A stretch of DNA of 64,000 nt from Theocolax elegans (taxonomy: Eukaryota > Arthropoda > Insecta > Hymenoptera > Cerocephalidae): positions 58,719,623-58,783,622 of the forward strand of contig CM047429.1 in assembly GCA_026168455.1 (NCBI GenBank). The letters are read 5' to 3'. This document shows, piece after piece, positions 39,967-54,520 of the stretch (the stretch's first letter is position 1; each line of letters opens with the position of its first letter). Both the position numbers and the translations under genes were made by a program. The notes below the pieces were generated by a model. The model did no database searches and had not been told where the DNA came from. It saw only the letters and a list, made by a program, of their open reading frames with translations.

Positions 39967-42329
39967 AAAGAACTTATTCCAAAGTTACTTAATGTCAAAA
40001 GTAAAAAAAAAAATTATCTCTTTCAGTGGTTTTAAAGTAATAAAGAAACTAAAGTTTTGTAGAAAAAAAGAAGTTGACCTTTAAAATAAAAGTTTCTTAA
40101 AATGACAAAATCACTAAGCCTGATTGTAAAGGTTAAATTATATTCAATTTCATCGGCATTCGCGTTTCTTTGTCCCATCTAGTTTCTGCAACGTTCGTTT
40201 ACACCACCGGTTACTTTCGCCAATCTGCTGGCTGCTATAAGCGGGTTTCCTTTTATGTATAAGGATACAATAATACCCTGTCTATAGTCCAGACGAAGAA
40301 CTTGTATTATTGAGGATGCTTACTGTTATGACCAGACAATTGTCCTTTTTTTCCCTTCTTCTTTATATTGCTTAGCTTTCATTAGTTTCCCCCTTCTTCT
40401 TCTTCTTTTTCTTTTATCATGTTGTTTTGTATCCTTGTTATAGTAAAAAAGAGGATCCCTTTTTTTCCTGCTATTGAGAAAATTAAATTGAAAAATAAAA
40501 ATTATACACGTGATATCGCAATTACAAACGAGTTTGTGATAATGTTTTGTATTGCTATAAACAAAAAAAGTTATTAACTCGGTGAAACTTTTACGTTCAG
40601 AATGTTTTTCATTGTTTCGCGAACAGAAACAGTCAAATTTAATTTTGTAACGTAGTATTTATTTACTTACGAAGTATATCACGAGGTAGTTTAAAAATTC
40701 GAGTAAATTTAAACACACTTGAAGTATAAAGTGGACATGTATTTTCATTATTTGAAGCGTAAAATGTGCCCTTGCTACATCTTGAATTAAACTGGTATAA
40801 TTAAGCCAAAATTTATACTCGACAATAAAAATCCTTTTTTTTCGAGCATTATTTAAAGCAACGTACAGGTAACATTTTGAAAAGAAACATTAAATTCTTT
40901 TATAATTTAATCTTATACTTAACCTAAAATAGTATAAATATTAACGGCTTTTTTTTCTCTTCACATTGTTCTTAATGTAAATTATTCTGTTTTACACATA
41001 TTGTTTTAAATATTTGAATTTCTGGCATGATATCGAATTTCGGGTAACGGAAGAACCAGGGATGCAACAAAAATATGTTAATTACATATTTAATATCTTT
41101 TTAAACATTTTAGATATTTAATAATTGAATAAAGCGAACAATTTCGCAAATACTTTACGAAATTATTTGATCGAAAGCATAGAAAGAGGGTAAAAATACA
41201 ATGGACGACATAAAACTTCATAAAAGTTATTTACGAAAACTGTTTAACCACAATTACCATTTACAATCGCATAGGTATTCACGTCAGTAGAAAGAGTAAC
41301 AATATCAAACCTTTAATACATTTTAAAATGCGTACGCGGATATACAAACACACGTACACGAACGAATCGAAGAACCACTGTTATAAAAGCTCTGGGAATC
41401 CCGTATTCTTGCAATGTTTATGTTTGATTGGCGGGGTTTATTCAACGCGCTCGCCAGAATCGCTATATCACCCAACTCTAAAAAAAAAGCACAGGCCAAA
41501 CGAATATCACTTGGTGCGCGAAAATTCAATCTGGACCGGACGAGGTAGGAAGATATATCAGCGGTGCTTTTTTTGTGAATCGCTCGCGTGAAATTATACC
41601 GCCGAAAGGAGACCAGCCCTCTCTCTCTCTGCGTTTAATTTATAAAGGCAAGCGCGACGTCCGCTATGTGCGGTAGTCGAGGATTTAGTGGAAAAAATGA
41701 GTGACCGGATAGAGCAAGAAAGTTCCGGTAACTTTCGGCATTAATTGTAAACTGCCTGAGCATTCATTTTCCTAGCTGGCCGCGTGGACGATAAAACATT
41801 TTTTTTTTACGTCTCTGATGCGCTCTTTTTTTCATTATATTTTGCTCAGTTTTTCGGTTACGTATAAACTTTCGTTCTTATCGCGCATATAAAATTAGTC
41901 GATTTCTTTTGCCAATGTAAGAAAAGAAAAAGGAAATATTAACGATTAGTTTTTTTCGAAATTTTGTATACACGTGTTTTGTCACAGTATTATTTACGTC
42001 TTTGATGTAACAAATGGATGTTATACGAATGTGCTTACTGTTCGACGACACGTATATCGTAAACTCGGACGCTGTACAATTTAGGTGTTCGCAGAGCAAT
42101 AATATTATCGTGTTGTCTTTTAATTCGCTCGAGTTTGAACATCCACCTCTCTGCGCAATCTTACAAAAGAGCTATCGCCGAGAATATTCGATTACTCGGA
42201 AAATTGAATTTTCGATGTATTAAGGATTAAAAAATAACTCGTTCAGATGAAATCTTTTTCAAGATGTTGTAGAAGAACTGAGGACGAAGAATAATAAATG
42301 ATTAAATATTAATGTTTATTCCCATGTTA

Positions 42330-42542
42330 TACACGGAGAGAAAAGTTTCATTAACGCCGCGGTAACAGACGAAACCCAAAAAATTACTGAACTTTTTGTC
42401 AATTTTTATTGAAATTTATATAAATTTTTAAGGAAAGTTTACTAATTTTTCCTAAAAGTTGAGTGTTTTTTGCGTTTTGGCAGTCTGTAACCGTGTCACT
42501 GAAAGTTTAGTAAAATTTTGCTAAAATTTTTCTCTCCGTGTA
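42330..42542. mobile_element. TA-flanked MITE, ~209 bp, tip CACGGAGAGAAAA
   Basis: TA at 42,330-42,331 is followed by CACGGAGAGAAAAGTTT; the right end, reverse complemented, reads CACGGAGAGAAAAATTT and is followed by TA at 42,541-42,542. Thirteen terminal bases match. A weaker internal match links CGCGGTAACAGAC (about 42,358) with the complement of GTCTGTAACCGTG (42,483-42,495). There is no coding capacity. TA target duplication and short terminal repeats fit a non-autonomous Tc1/mariner-type element. Its tip pattern (CAC, then GA, then an A-run) resembles that of the element at 6,910-7,368. Confidence 0.7.
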
Positions 42543-42841
42543 GCCGTATACCAGTACTTTGTGTATATCTTTATAAATTTAAGATCGCGTATAATGTGCA
42601 ACTATACGTGCAGTGTATATAGGTAGATTGTTAAGAATGGAAAATAAACTTAAGGGACGTCCGTATATAATAGAGTAAACAAAAGAGGATTATTAATAAA
42701 TTTCCATAAAGTCCGCGAAATTAATTCAATAACGAATTCCATTCCGAGGAAATGGTTAATTTATCTCGAGGTAGCAGCCATAACTGACATTGAAATGCGC
42801 GCGTGGGGGTCAGTGTGTGCGAAATGAATTTCCGGTAAAGC

Positions 42842-42861
42842 GAGAGAGAGAGAGAGAGAGG
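42842..42861. repeat. (GA)n microsatellite
   Basis: Ten GA units within a CpG-richer patch. Confidence 0.85.
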
Positions 42862-43062
42862 GGCCGTCGCTCGCGTCTCTCAGGCCTGGTCGACCTAACT
42901 CCTTAATTGTTTCCTCGACAAGTGGTGCTCGAGCGATATGAGCGCCGCCTTATCCCTTTCTATATAGTTTCTAATAACGTCTATGTGCGCGGAGCGTGTA
43001 TAACGCGTTTATGGAGGAGGCGCGACCGTATACGTACAGTGACCGAAGGAACTTGAAGCCTC

Positions 43063-43090
43063 AGGAAGGAAGGAAGGAAGGAAGGAAGGG
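43063..43090. repeat. (GGAA)n tetranucleotide microsatellite
   Basis: Seven GGAA units in a row just upstream of an AT-rich region. Confidence 0.88.
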
Positions 43091-46000
43091 CTAACAGAAG
43101 AGCTTCTACTCGGTTTTACCTTTAGGCCTCTACCCGGAAGGATAATATTAGTTCTCGTGATCGTAATTCACTTCACTTTCTTAACAGTCATACACTTCTA
43201 GACGTATACATACGTATCCAAATCGATTTCGATGCATGTTTCGATAATTTGCCGTTTACCATCGATCGCTGTGCGCTTGTATTTCATTCGGATCCTAATA
43301 CTGTCTCTGATAATATTATGCTTATTTTGTCTTCGGTATTTACTGTTCAAACATTGTCAATTTAGAATAATACTAACGCATTTTGACAATAACGTAAAAA
43401 ACCTCTATCTTTTATATTTGTATTTTAAAAAATCTAAATTATTTGTTTTTTTTTAAAGAAAAGTAATTTTACTATGGATCTACAGCCATTGTTAACTTGA
43501 CACTTAAATTAACTCATTTTTATACAAAATTAGAAGACATTTTAGTTTCAAAAATGTTACCCGGATTTAGCGATTTTAGATTTGCAATTTGTATATATGT
43601 AAAATAATGTAATAAAATAAAATATTACTATGTAATAAGAGAAAGAAAATTGTTAAGAAACATCTTTAGTTTTACCAAGATTTTTACACAGCTACGTTTA
43701 TTGTTTGCACATATATAATAATAATAAATTTTTTATTATCAATGAGTGTGTGCATTTATAAATATACACCTATATATCCCATTCCTAAAATAATCATTGA
43801 ATTTGGTCAATTCTTAATTTGCATTGTAAAATCACATCTATTGTCTATTTTATGGTGAAATATAATAGAACCTATTCTACAAAATATAAATCACGTAAAA
43901 CTCAAATTTTAAAAAAAATCAACTTAGACATTTTTGTTATAAGACGCCTAAATTGCACCTTTTATAACTAAAGTAAGTAACAGTATTGTTCTGTTTAACT
44001 TTCGTTTCCACAGAGAGAAAAATAAACAATTTTAAATAATGCGTGAAATATTTTCTGTTTATAATTCACAGTATAATCGAAACATACGTATTATTGAATT
44101 AATGACATATAAACCCGTGTTAATACTTTACTTTGTGCAGCTTTTAAATTATTTTTGTGACTGTTATATTTATCTTTTGCAGGTAATAATGAACGAAATC
44201 AAAGATTTATTTGAAGTTTAATTAATAAAGTAATTAAAACACATGAATAATAACAACTATTATATTCTTTATTATAATTGATTTATCGATACCCTGGTCA
44301 CATAAAATACATTAATTCGAAAATGTTGATTCAATTTTAGATAAGTGTAAATCTAATATTCTCTTGTTTCATAATCAGAAAACGCAAACATCGTTTTATA
44401 ACTCACAGCTGAAGTTTAAACACGAAATTATTTACTTTTACGATTCTTGTTAGTTTGGCGAGGTAAACCGATTTGCATGGAATGGACAGTTTTAACATTT
44501 TCAAAACTAATTTCAACTATTGGATCAAATAATTGTAAAAATAACTTAATACAAACTTCCAAAATAAATGATAATTTGATAGATGTTTTATACATTGATA
44601 CATAAATTAATAAGATAATATGTGTCTATGTCAATGTATTCGTTCTGAGTTTCTAAGTAATCTGATTATGACAGATAGTACATTAAGTAATATAATTTTA
44701 TTATACAATTAAAATATTAACGTTAATATAAAAGTTTTATTACATTTTTTTAACATAATGAAAACGTGCAATGAATATGTTACACATACTAAATAACGTC
44801 ACAGCATATTACACAAATTAATAATAAAATTTATAATAGTGATTATGTATATGGTTCTAATTATAAATTTTAATGCGTTGAATAAAATACAAAGTTCCTA
44901 AACTATTAATTGTAATTTACTTATCATTAAACATAGGGAGAAGAATGCCATTTGAAATGATCAAATGTCAGCAATGTTTTATACCATAAATATTTAAAGT
45001 ATCTTGAAAGTTTAGGTGATAGCTATAACAAAAAAATCGTGTATAAAATCTACTACTATATTTTATTGTAAAATCTGGGTCGAAAGGGGTGAAATTTAAT
45101 TCCAAAGTATAGACGATGTACATCGAGTGATTCTAATATTATCTTGTGTTTTATTTTTATTCTTATGTTTCTAATGTTAACATTGTTCATCCATTAAAAA
45201 ATGTAAATTACTTCTATACTACAGTTAGTAAGAAATTGCTTTGTCTAAAACCCTATTGACAATTCAATAACAGCTCTACAATTATATTATAAACGACCGA
45301 GTAATATGTAATAGTATTAATTTTACATTAATTGTAACGATAATAAACGTATTTATATCAATTGTCGAAATTATTATAAAACATGTATTAGTATATTAAT
45401 AATTACTATATTACAAAGTTAAATTAATTTTATATTACGTATACGTATACAATTCGTAGTTGTCGGTGTTATCACACTATACATCGACGTCTTTTGTTAT
45501 ATCGTTGAAAGGTATAAAGGTATATTATAATTATGCACACTAAACATGAAGGATGGTGTGCACCGAATAGACTTCGCTCTTAGCAACGTGACAAACCTGC
45601 ACTTTATGTGCTATGGATTTCATGATCACGTACGGATATATATGACGGTATATTACGATGGTATATGCGATAGCCATTAGCTTAGTTAACCGACTTACAG
45701 TTTAATTTATTTAAATTAAATAATATTCAACTGCGATCTTTAACGATGAGTATACATTTATTTGTGCAATCGTACACGTACTTGTTAATCTAATCTTGAT
45801 TACTCGAGGGATCTAACAAACATTTCTGTCGAAAAGTATATATTCATTTTTGAATTACGTTTTACAGAAGCAAAATAAATAATGTAATCAACGTTACTTG
45901 TATCAGTTAATTATTTATCGTTATAAAATTTTGGACATATTTGGTACAAAGTGTAGACAGTTTATTTAGCAAAATACAAGTATAGCTATAGGTAAGTTTG

Positions 46001-46727
46001 GAAACACTTATAGAAACGAGGAGATCGTATAAGTTAGACGTATCAAATGTCGAACTTTTTCGGGTATCGGTTACTGCAGCAGACGTAGAAAAAGGAGTTC
46101 ATTCTGCAGTGGAATTGATCGTAGCTATAAAAATCCATTACCCCCGATGTATATCTGTATATACATATTGCTATACCAGTCGAATAAATGTATCCAGTAA
46201 TAAGAATTACGAGGCTCACTCGTTGGCTTAGAAATAATTATGGTGCAACCGAGCGATGCGTTATATCTAAAACGTGACAAGATAACAATAAACGTGAAAA
46301 AAAAATAACTTATTTTTCATCCGCGTGTAAAATATTGAATAATACCGGTGTACACTCGTAACCTCTGACTTGTGCACTAAAATGAATTTTTAACTATAGA
46401 TATATATAAATTCGATAAATTGCTTTCCCGCCCAGTGTACAACATGTATACAGAGCTCCATTCGCTCGAACCTATTGGACTATATTTACCAACGAAACAC
46501 ACGTAACACAATACCACGTACAATTAACTTGTCGGTGTAGTATCGATCAAATTTATCTAGGTGATTTCCACTCCCACTTTCTTCATTCCCCAGTGTGGTT
46601 TTCTCAACCGACCAATACTCTCACGCGTAACCAAACGTTTAGAGTGTCACTGTTTACAGTGTCAGCCTATTCGCTTTTCACCGTCACCTCGTATTTACTT
46701 AGCGCAATGTACTTCCCCTATCCCATA

Positions 46728-47446
46728 AATGTCATCCATAAATTTTAACCTAACTGTAAGGATTTCCTAAGCAAAATACTGCCATTCCGCTTTAACGTTC
46801 GAAAATCTTTTCGTAATAATTGTGGGGTTTTACGATATAAAGAGGGTCTGGTAATTAAAAAAATCGAGACAGAGTATCCATTGAATTTTGCGATGTACAC
46901 CAATAAATACAATCAAATGACGAATTATCCTGCATTAAACAAATTCCAATAATTTTTGTGTGAATAATATACTAAAGTTATTAAAGAATTTCTCCCGTTT
47001 GAATTTACTGCTTTTTAAACCGATAATCTTAACAGTCAAGGTATACGATTATAGCTGACATTCTAAATGCATATTACCCCGGAGTTATAATTAAAAATCG
47101 TTAAAAGAAATTGGTAGTGTTATATCAAAGTGAGTATTCGAAACTCAAAAAAAAAAAAGACGAAGCATAATTTGAAGGCAGACTGTTTTTTAAGAAACTC
47201 TTAGCTTGATGAAACTTCCTTTCGTTCTATTCAGCATCTGAGAAAATATGTCTCAACGACAAAACGGTTCGCGCGCGGAGGTTCTTTACACCTAATGAAC
47301 GACGCGCTTTATTTATGCCGACGACAAAAGAAGGAGAACACACAAAACAGTGCAGGATTTTATGGAGGAATCAGGTAGAAAGTATACTAGTCAACCAGTA
47401 TATAATAAAAAAAGAATAAGAGGAAAGTGTATGGAGTACGAAATAA

Positions 47447-47484
<38 letters not shown>

Positions 47485-50400
47485 ACACACCCAGAGACGT
47501 ATATATACGAAATTCTGTGGTCTCGCATTAGGACTCCTTGGAACGGGGGAGTGGGAGAGCCAGCTCAGACCCTGAGGGCGTAATAAAAATGAATAATGAA
47601 AGTGGAAAAAATGAACGTGTAGGAGAGAAAGAGTAAGACCAAGGCAGATAGTTAAAAAGTAGGAGAGAAAAGGAGAAAGAAATAGCAAAGGGAATTATTA
47701 CGTCCGCTAAAAGTTTGCTATACAGTTGAGGACGTAGCGAAGTGAACCCCTTCACTGGTGCCTTAATGAGAGCTTTATCGTTATATGTACTTTCGAGACT
47801 CTCTCGCGTCGCCGCTACCGTTCTCTTTCACCCTCTCGTTCTTTCATTCTTTTCGCCTCGAGTAGTATAACCTTCCTCACTGATTTCATCTCTCTCTCCC
47901 TTTCCGCTCCTTACCTTCCTCCCCTTCTCTCGTGTAATTTCTTTCAACTATTCAGGATATTTCCTCTCCTCGGTTTATATCGCTGAAAATAGGCTAACTT
48001 GACTGGCCGTATCCTACGAAGAACAACAGTTTTTACATCTGTTGCGATCTTCCTTTTTCTCTTCTTTCCCTCTTACTTCATATTTTCTTTTTTTTGGTTT
48101 TTTTTTGTAATTTTTATCGTAATTGCGCTCTTAACTAAACTTACGCTAAAAAATAGAAGATTTATTTTAGTTAAAAGTTTTAACGTCCGTCATGGATTTT
48201 GTTGGTGCGCACTTTTTCATTTAAATTGTTAATTAAAAATATTTTTTAATTGTAATTAAAATTTTTTAATATTTTTAGTTAATTGGATTTTGTAATTTAC
48301 TTTTTTTTAAACGTTTTATCGCGACTATTTATTTATTTTTTTTTGCCCGTAATTAACGCACATGTGTAAAAATGTATATACTTAGTTTTCGATGTTATTC
48401 TATAAATGTACCTGTATAATTTAAAAGTATGCTGAAACTTTTAATTATTTTTATCCTATACCTATAGAATTATATGTTTTTAATTAATGTTTCACTTTTA
48501 ACATTTGAGTGTCGTTTTGCACGGGTAATTAGAAAAAAAAGTTCGATTTGATAAACCATCCGTTAGTTGAGTTATCAGAATAATATCACTTGAAACTTAC
48601 AGTTCAGTAATCACTATGCTGATATTCTCTTTCATTATAGTGTCTCCTTTGAGGGCTATTTTCACTTCTACTTATAATTGTACTATGCCGGTTCGTAATA
48701 TATTCAGCGGCATAAAGCATAGATGTTCTTTATGACTCGACATAATTGGTATCCTAGGCTCAACTTCGAGCACAAAGTAAAATACATCTTTTCTTTTACC
48801 TTAATCGTTAACTGACAATTCGAATTAAAAATTGTTTTGTCTGGTTCGCAATTATCGCAAAAGTTAAATTGATACACCTGTAAGACGAGGTGCAAGTAAA
48901 AAAAAATAGTACTTAAAAGCATTATTACGGTCCACTCTTCAGTGAGTAATTAGTATGCGTATACAAATCTAATTTGATAAATACGCGAACGAGCGTTATT
49001 AACAAACTAAATTTGAAACGATAACGCGTGTAAATCCAAGATCTCATTGAGCCTTTAATACGGTAAGGTAATTGACCAATATTTCAAAAATAGACACAAG
49101 AAACACACGACACCCTCTTGGGTGTGTCACGTACACACGTACGTATCTATATATATATATATATATAGATTGAGGAGTAAGTACATCGACCTGCAATCTC
49201 TTGACCTCTCACATTAATCGCATCATTGCACTATTCGAGCCAAGCTAACTATCCGTATTACGCGTCGCCCTATGCCATCTAAAATTAAGATGCATCAAGT
49301 TCTATATTTAATTTTCTATCGCACCTGCTTCTCTCTCGCTCCCCCTTACTATCCGGTTTAGTCCTCTCTTAACAGTTCAAGCCCCTCCGACAGAGTATGC
49401 TGTAGCGTACAATTGATAATTGGGTCAGTGAGATGAGCGTCCAGTTCTATGAATACAGTCTGTATACGTGTATATATATATATATATAGTTATAGAGAGG
49501 GAGAGAGAGAGAGAGAGAGAGAGTGAGAGCTCCAGTTGAAATGAACGAACCGCGGAGTATTCCCGGGCTCGCCGCAAGTATTAACAATCTCCGAGAGGCG
49601 TAATTAACCGCGAAGGCGGTTCGCCCGGGTATCATCTACGATGCGACACAAAGCCAGAGGCAATGGGTTTCGCCTTCACCCTCCCCTCACCCCTCCTCCC
49701 CACCACCTCAGCTTCATCTTCGTGTCAAACGTATTATTGTCCACAACCAAGAGATTTATCTCATCGTGGGTTTATTTGTGCACCGAAATTATCTAGTTTA
49801 CGTGCGATAGTCCACGGTATGCTGAACGTTGGTCTATACATCTATATATACGTATTCTGCAGATGTATACGCGCGCACTATTAAAAGATTAAAAATTCCG
49901 TAGTGCGTTGTATACGTTATTTTAATCACGTTTCATTCACGGGAAACGATACAAATAGATTTTGATATTAATAACTGCGAAATTATATATTTGAGTTTAA
50001 AATATTGTTAGTTACGTGCACTCGATATAGTTCGGCTAAATTTGCTTAAACGAGTGTGCCATTTTATCAATACACGTATGCGTACATAGAATTGGGAATA
50101 AGGTACATTGTAAAGTAATACGTTTCTGGATCGCCATAAATTACAATAATTAAATATATTTTTATATTGTAATTGATGATTTTTAATATATCTACAGTGC
50201 CATTAATTAATAAAATTGTTGTTAATAAATCTGAATAACAGCGTGCAATGATTATTAAGGTTAATGTAATAATTAATGCTTAAGCATCATAAATATTACA
50301 TTGAAATTAACGGTAATATACATTTATCTATACGTAACACACGTAGATTTAAAATACTGTTTATGCTTTCCGTAATGTTATTATTACATATTGGCAGTAC

Positions 50401-50526
50401 ATTCGAAATTAGAATTATCGTATCATTGCTTTCAATATTTCACGTCATCGTCAGTGTAAGGTAATAATTAATTCATCGTAGTTTCTTCAATCACGCGGTC
50501 ATTTTATTCTGTTTCGTGTTTAATAA

Positions 50527-50558
<32 letters not shown>

Positions 50559-53500
50559 CCTGTACAGAGAACCATTGTACGATGGGCTACCCGTATTTCT
50601 ATAGTATCGTAACGCTCAGCTTTATCTAAATGATGCGCTACCTTATCTGAGCAATTTGTTATCCTTATTATCTATTACGGTTTGTCAGGCGATAATATTT
50701 TTGACATAGTACAATACTAACGAGAAAATTCTCGCAACGTTGAAAAAAAAAAGTGATACCGTTAAAATCCAGAGAAAATTGATGTTCAACTTATTATTAC
50801 ATCGTTATTTAGAAAATCTGTTGAAAGAAAGATTATCCCCATCAATTAGGAGGATAAAAATGTATTAAAAGCTTGTCACGGTGCGTATTATTCATCGCGC
50901 CGATGAGAGATAGGAACATTGGAATTATCTTACGAATCCACAGGTTTAGCGACGAGCGATGTCCACGTTCGTTAACGAAGTAAAGAGAAAGTGCCTTGGA
51001 TCGAGGTAAATGTGATCATCCACACGATGGTTCGTTAAGCGATCAAAAAAAAAAAAGAGAAAAAAAATAATGAAACGCTTTGAAGCGTACACAATCTTGA
51101 AGAAGTTAGGTGAGTGGAGGTTCGAAACTATCGAGGAACCCGCAGAATAATCTCGGCTACTCTCTGGATAGAGAACCGCTTATATAAACCCTTGGACGAG
51201 TAATCCGGTCTATCGTCCCGCTAATACCTCTCATCCTTTAGAGTTGTGTGGGATGATGCCCTTCTTTAACCGAGTCTGTATGTATGGACACGATACTCCG
51301 AACTCGTCGGGTAAATATCTCAGGGCATTATACGTATACGGCATACGCGTTAAAAATGCGAAATGGGAGGGAAAGCGATAGGGTGAAGGAGGGGCTATAG
51401 TATTATGTAGGAGGTAATACATCTTCACGACAATTTTCGAGTCCGAGGGGTGAATTCGAACGGCCGGTGCCAAGAGGAGGGAGGGGTTATACACGAAGAC
51501 GAGCGTAATTAATCTGTCGACTCCGCTATCGCGTTCGAGGTTATATATACATAGCGCACCCGGTTCCTCCTAACCGGGTAAATGGAAAACTGGTGGAAGG
51601 TAGCGGTCCGGGTAGTATAATAACTGGCAATGCGTGCACCTAAGGATGCGACTAACGAGAGATAAAGAGAAGAAGGGATCTGGGAGATGAGAGGTGTAAA
51701 TTAATTAAGGGACAGGGAATATAGCTAGATGGATAGCTAGATAGGTAAATACATTATATATTCTAGAACGTGTAATTTTACTCTTATAACGGACACCACC
51801 TTGTACTCTAGATTTTAACCTTTTCCAAAAAAAACTCCGCGACGTCTCCCTCAAATTAATTATACTTTTTCATCCGTAATTCATCTTTCTTTAGTCTTAA
51901 CAGTTTATTTTTCTTACACTCTATGTGCTACAACACGTTTTAATCGCTTTGAAGAATAAAGCTATATTTATGGAAAGTCGCTAGAGTTTCGCAAATCAAT
52001 TAACAGTACTTTTCGATGCCACTGTGAAAGTGTGGATTTTCAAACGAGTGAGAATTTTATCACCAGAGCGAAGCGTGAAAGATACCCACACGAGTTTAAA
52101 TTCATCTTTCACACGTGTGTCGAACAATATTTTTTGATACAAGGGGGGTTTATGCGATTTTGAAAAACGAATAGTGCATAACATTGCATTTTACGCAATC
52201 TGTACACAAAATATAATAGTACTGTGGATGTTTTGAATCAATTAGTATAATTTTAACAAATATAATACAAGTAATTATTTAAATTATCACTTATATTGTA
52301 GTTACAAGTTTAGTAATTATTATTTATATAAATTTAAACGATTTTTTTTGTAAAGTATAACTTTATATTTACGGTGTGTTATAAAAAAATGTTAAATTCG
52401 GTTACGTAGGTCGATTTACGCAAGAAGAGTTTATCGGAAAATCGCGATTTTGCCGAGTATGTATATAAGTGGAACGTAAAATTCGGATCCTCCACGGTGA
52501 TAATAGGTGTCATATAGAAAGTGTGAAAAAAATGTTACAGGTCCTAAATATTTGAGTAACATTAATTTTCTGGTTGATAACGTACGCTTTAAACTCGAAT
52601 AAATAAAATTGCAGCTTACTTCACTCACTAAGGATATTTATTATAAAATACTCGTATAAGTTATCAATTGATCTATCGATATTAAAAATCAGTAGATAAA
52701 ATAAAAAAAAATGAAATAGAAATAAGTGAAGGAAACACCTGTTAGCTATTAATAAACAAGTCAACAGCCCATGTAGAGTAAGCTCCCCAGCACATCCGAC
52801 TAGTTGGTTCCTGGTGTTGGAAGGGCATCAGAAGCTCAAGGCCGAAAGCTCGGAAACACAGAGAAGCAATCGTGGCGTGGCATAGTAGACGGTGGTTGCG
52901 GCACGTCGGCTGTCAGCGTCTCCGCAGCCACCGGGAAATCTGTGTACACCGCTTGGTCGGTGGGATCGATTTTACTCCTCGGGACAGGAGCACTGTACGC
53001 CAGGAACCCAGGGATTATCTCTCCTATCCGAGCGGTATCGAGGAAATTGTTAAATTTCGCGTTACACGCCACCCAGATAGATTTTAATGGAGCTTGGTAA
53101 CCCGGACATGTAGTCACTTTGCTCGGGCCCGTTGGGCTATACCTCTGTACTCTATATGCGGGAACCTCGCGGACAACCCGGTTCGGTTCTCTGCGCTCAT
53201 CGCGCATCCCTGCACACCCAAAGGACCGTTCATATTATTATAGGCATATGTCACTTTCCTAACCGTAATGTTCATACCTACACTCTATTCCTCTATACCG
53301 CACTTGCTTCTATACTTTTTAATCAATTTACTATAGGTATAAACACGCGTACGTAAACCTCATTTCAATTTTATCATTGTTCAAAACCAGGTTACGACAA
53401 CTTTCCACACAAAGACATTTTTATTTATTTACCTTTAATTTCAATATTTAACGTCTTCGTTACATTAATATTCATGAGTTTTGGTGCGACTCGAATTTAA

Positions 53501-54520
53501 AAGTGTCATAAACAATATAGAACTTGGATACGCATAAATTATATACACACGCATTTGCAAGTAACGTTCATTCGCTCTGACTTACGTCAGTCAAGAAAAT
53601 TAAAAATTTATACGGGGAGATATAGTTAAGTGTAATAAAAGAACGAATACCGAGCTTTCACATATGGTAATGCTTGAGTAACAATAAATTCAATAACATC
53701 AATTTCTTGTATAATTCGTGCTAAGGATGTTATACCATCGCTCACAAACTTTGTATGAAATTTCACTTAATCAACTCTTGTTCCCTACCTCATCATTAAC
53801 ATTATTTATCAAATTTACATGTTCACGTAAACTTTCATTTGCATACAATAAATATTTACCACATTTTATTTGTAATAGAATTTGCTCTATTTATACTGTA
53901 ACGAAGAGAGTTTTGAATTTCACTTTTCATTATTTTGACATTTCAAGTTTTTAATTAAACAACTACTATTATAGATAGGTTTAATATTAAGTATACCTAT
54001 ATATAATAGTTAATTTTAAATATTCATAGGTGTATTTTTTACGTTAGATTTATCGATACCAAGTAATAATTATTTAAAAAAGATTAAACTCAAAGCATGA
54101 ATGACAAAACATATTATGACGACGTTAACTGTTCTTTCTTTCTTTTTATTTAATGTACGTGGTTCTCAACCTATGTCAACTGTTCACTGCGAATCATCAA
54201 TATGAATTTGGTAAGGACCGAGAAACCTCTTTGTAAACAAGAAACAGTGGAGTGAAAATCTATATCAAATGCATTGGGAAGTCAGCTGATTGTTATTTAT
54301 TATTACCTAATACAGTTGCAGATTTGATATTGCAGCCTTTTAATGCGCGTGTAAGCCCACTACTTAGAAGCCAAACATGCTTAGATTCGCCTGAGGCCCA
54401 ATTTTCATCTCGCGAGGAAAACTCAGTTTTAAAGAGATAATAACGTGCGTGGAGAATAACACGTTTACCATGACCATTAGACTGCGAGGCAAAATTGTAG
54501 CAAGGTTGTACGGGATTTCA
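46728..54520 (+). repeat. Left arm of giant inverted duplication (~7.8 kb)
   Basis: Each base at position x here corresponds to position about 109,779 minus x on the opposite strand (drifting to 109,754 at the outer end through small indels). For example CATAAATTTTAACC at 46,738 matches the complement at 63,003 on, and the segment 53,400-53,460 matches 56,320-56,380 exactly as reverse complement. Open frames appear in mirrored pairs (52,836-53,207 minus with 56,572-56,949 plus; 53,132-53,356 plus with 56,423-56,647 minus). Inside it lie (GA)n at 47,448-47,481, (AT)n at 49,148-49,168, (TA)n/(GA)n at 49,470-49,523 and (CT)n at 50,527-50,548. No confident gene is present. Confidence 0.95.
52836..53207 (-). 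other. Unrecognised open frame in GC-rich block, left arm
   Basis: A 123-codon minus-strand frame in a distinctly GC-rich block (about 52,780-53,220). Plus-strand frames (52,804-53,100 and 52,872-53,087) overlap it, so coding strand is uncertain. The minus-frame peptide has a mixed, protein-like composition in its middle (IWVACNAKFNNFLD, IGEIIPGFLAYSAPVP) but I recognise no family. In the mirrored copy at 56,572-56,949 a two-base deletion changes the last residues after PQPPS, so the frame is not conserved to its end. It could be an exon, a transposon fragment or a CpG-rich non-coding element. Confidence 0.25.

Larger units (their letters stand above)
32890..46727. other. Upstream intronic/intergenic DNA without recognised gene
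   Basis: About 14 kb, AT-rich, on the 5' side of the CUB gene exons. GC-richer, CpG-containing patches occur at about 35,400-35,900, 37,560-38,350, 41,320-41,760 and 42,780-43,140. Their short frames (35,639-35,884 plus, 37,565-37,813 minus, 37,985-38,347 plus, 41,328-41,591 plus) overlap each other on opposite strands and show no domain I know. The missing 5' exon of the CUB gene should be in this interval or further right. Simple repeats are present at 37,253-37,275, 39,052-39,089, 42,842-42,861 and 43,063-43,090. Confidence 0.5.

Noticed and set aside
47371..47755. Minus-strand frames rich in Leu-Ser repeats (also mirrored at 62,070 and 63,352)
   Set aside because: They are translations of the GA/CT microsatellite and purine-rich DNA, not genes.
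49447..49884. Frames 49,447-49,635 minus and 49,663-49,884 plus and their mirrors
   Set aside because: Partly microsatellite translation; no motif and no splice or start context beyond chance.
54252..54440. 62-codon frame next to the central transposon, mirrored with an altered end at 55,235-55,528
   Set aside because: The end changes between copies through one base, and no family is recognised; probably non-coding or part of a repeat.
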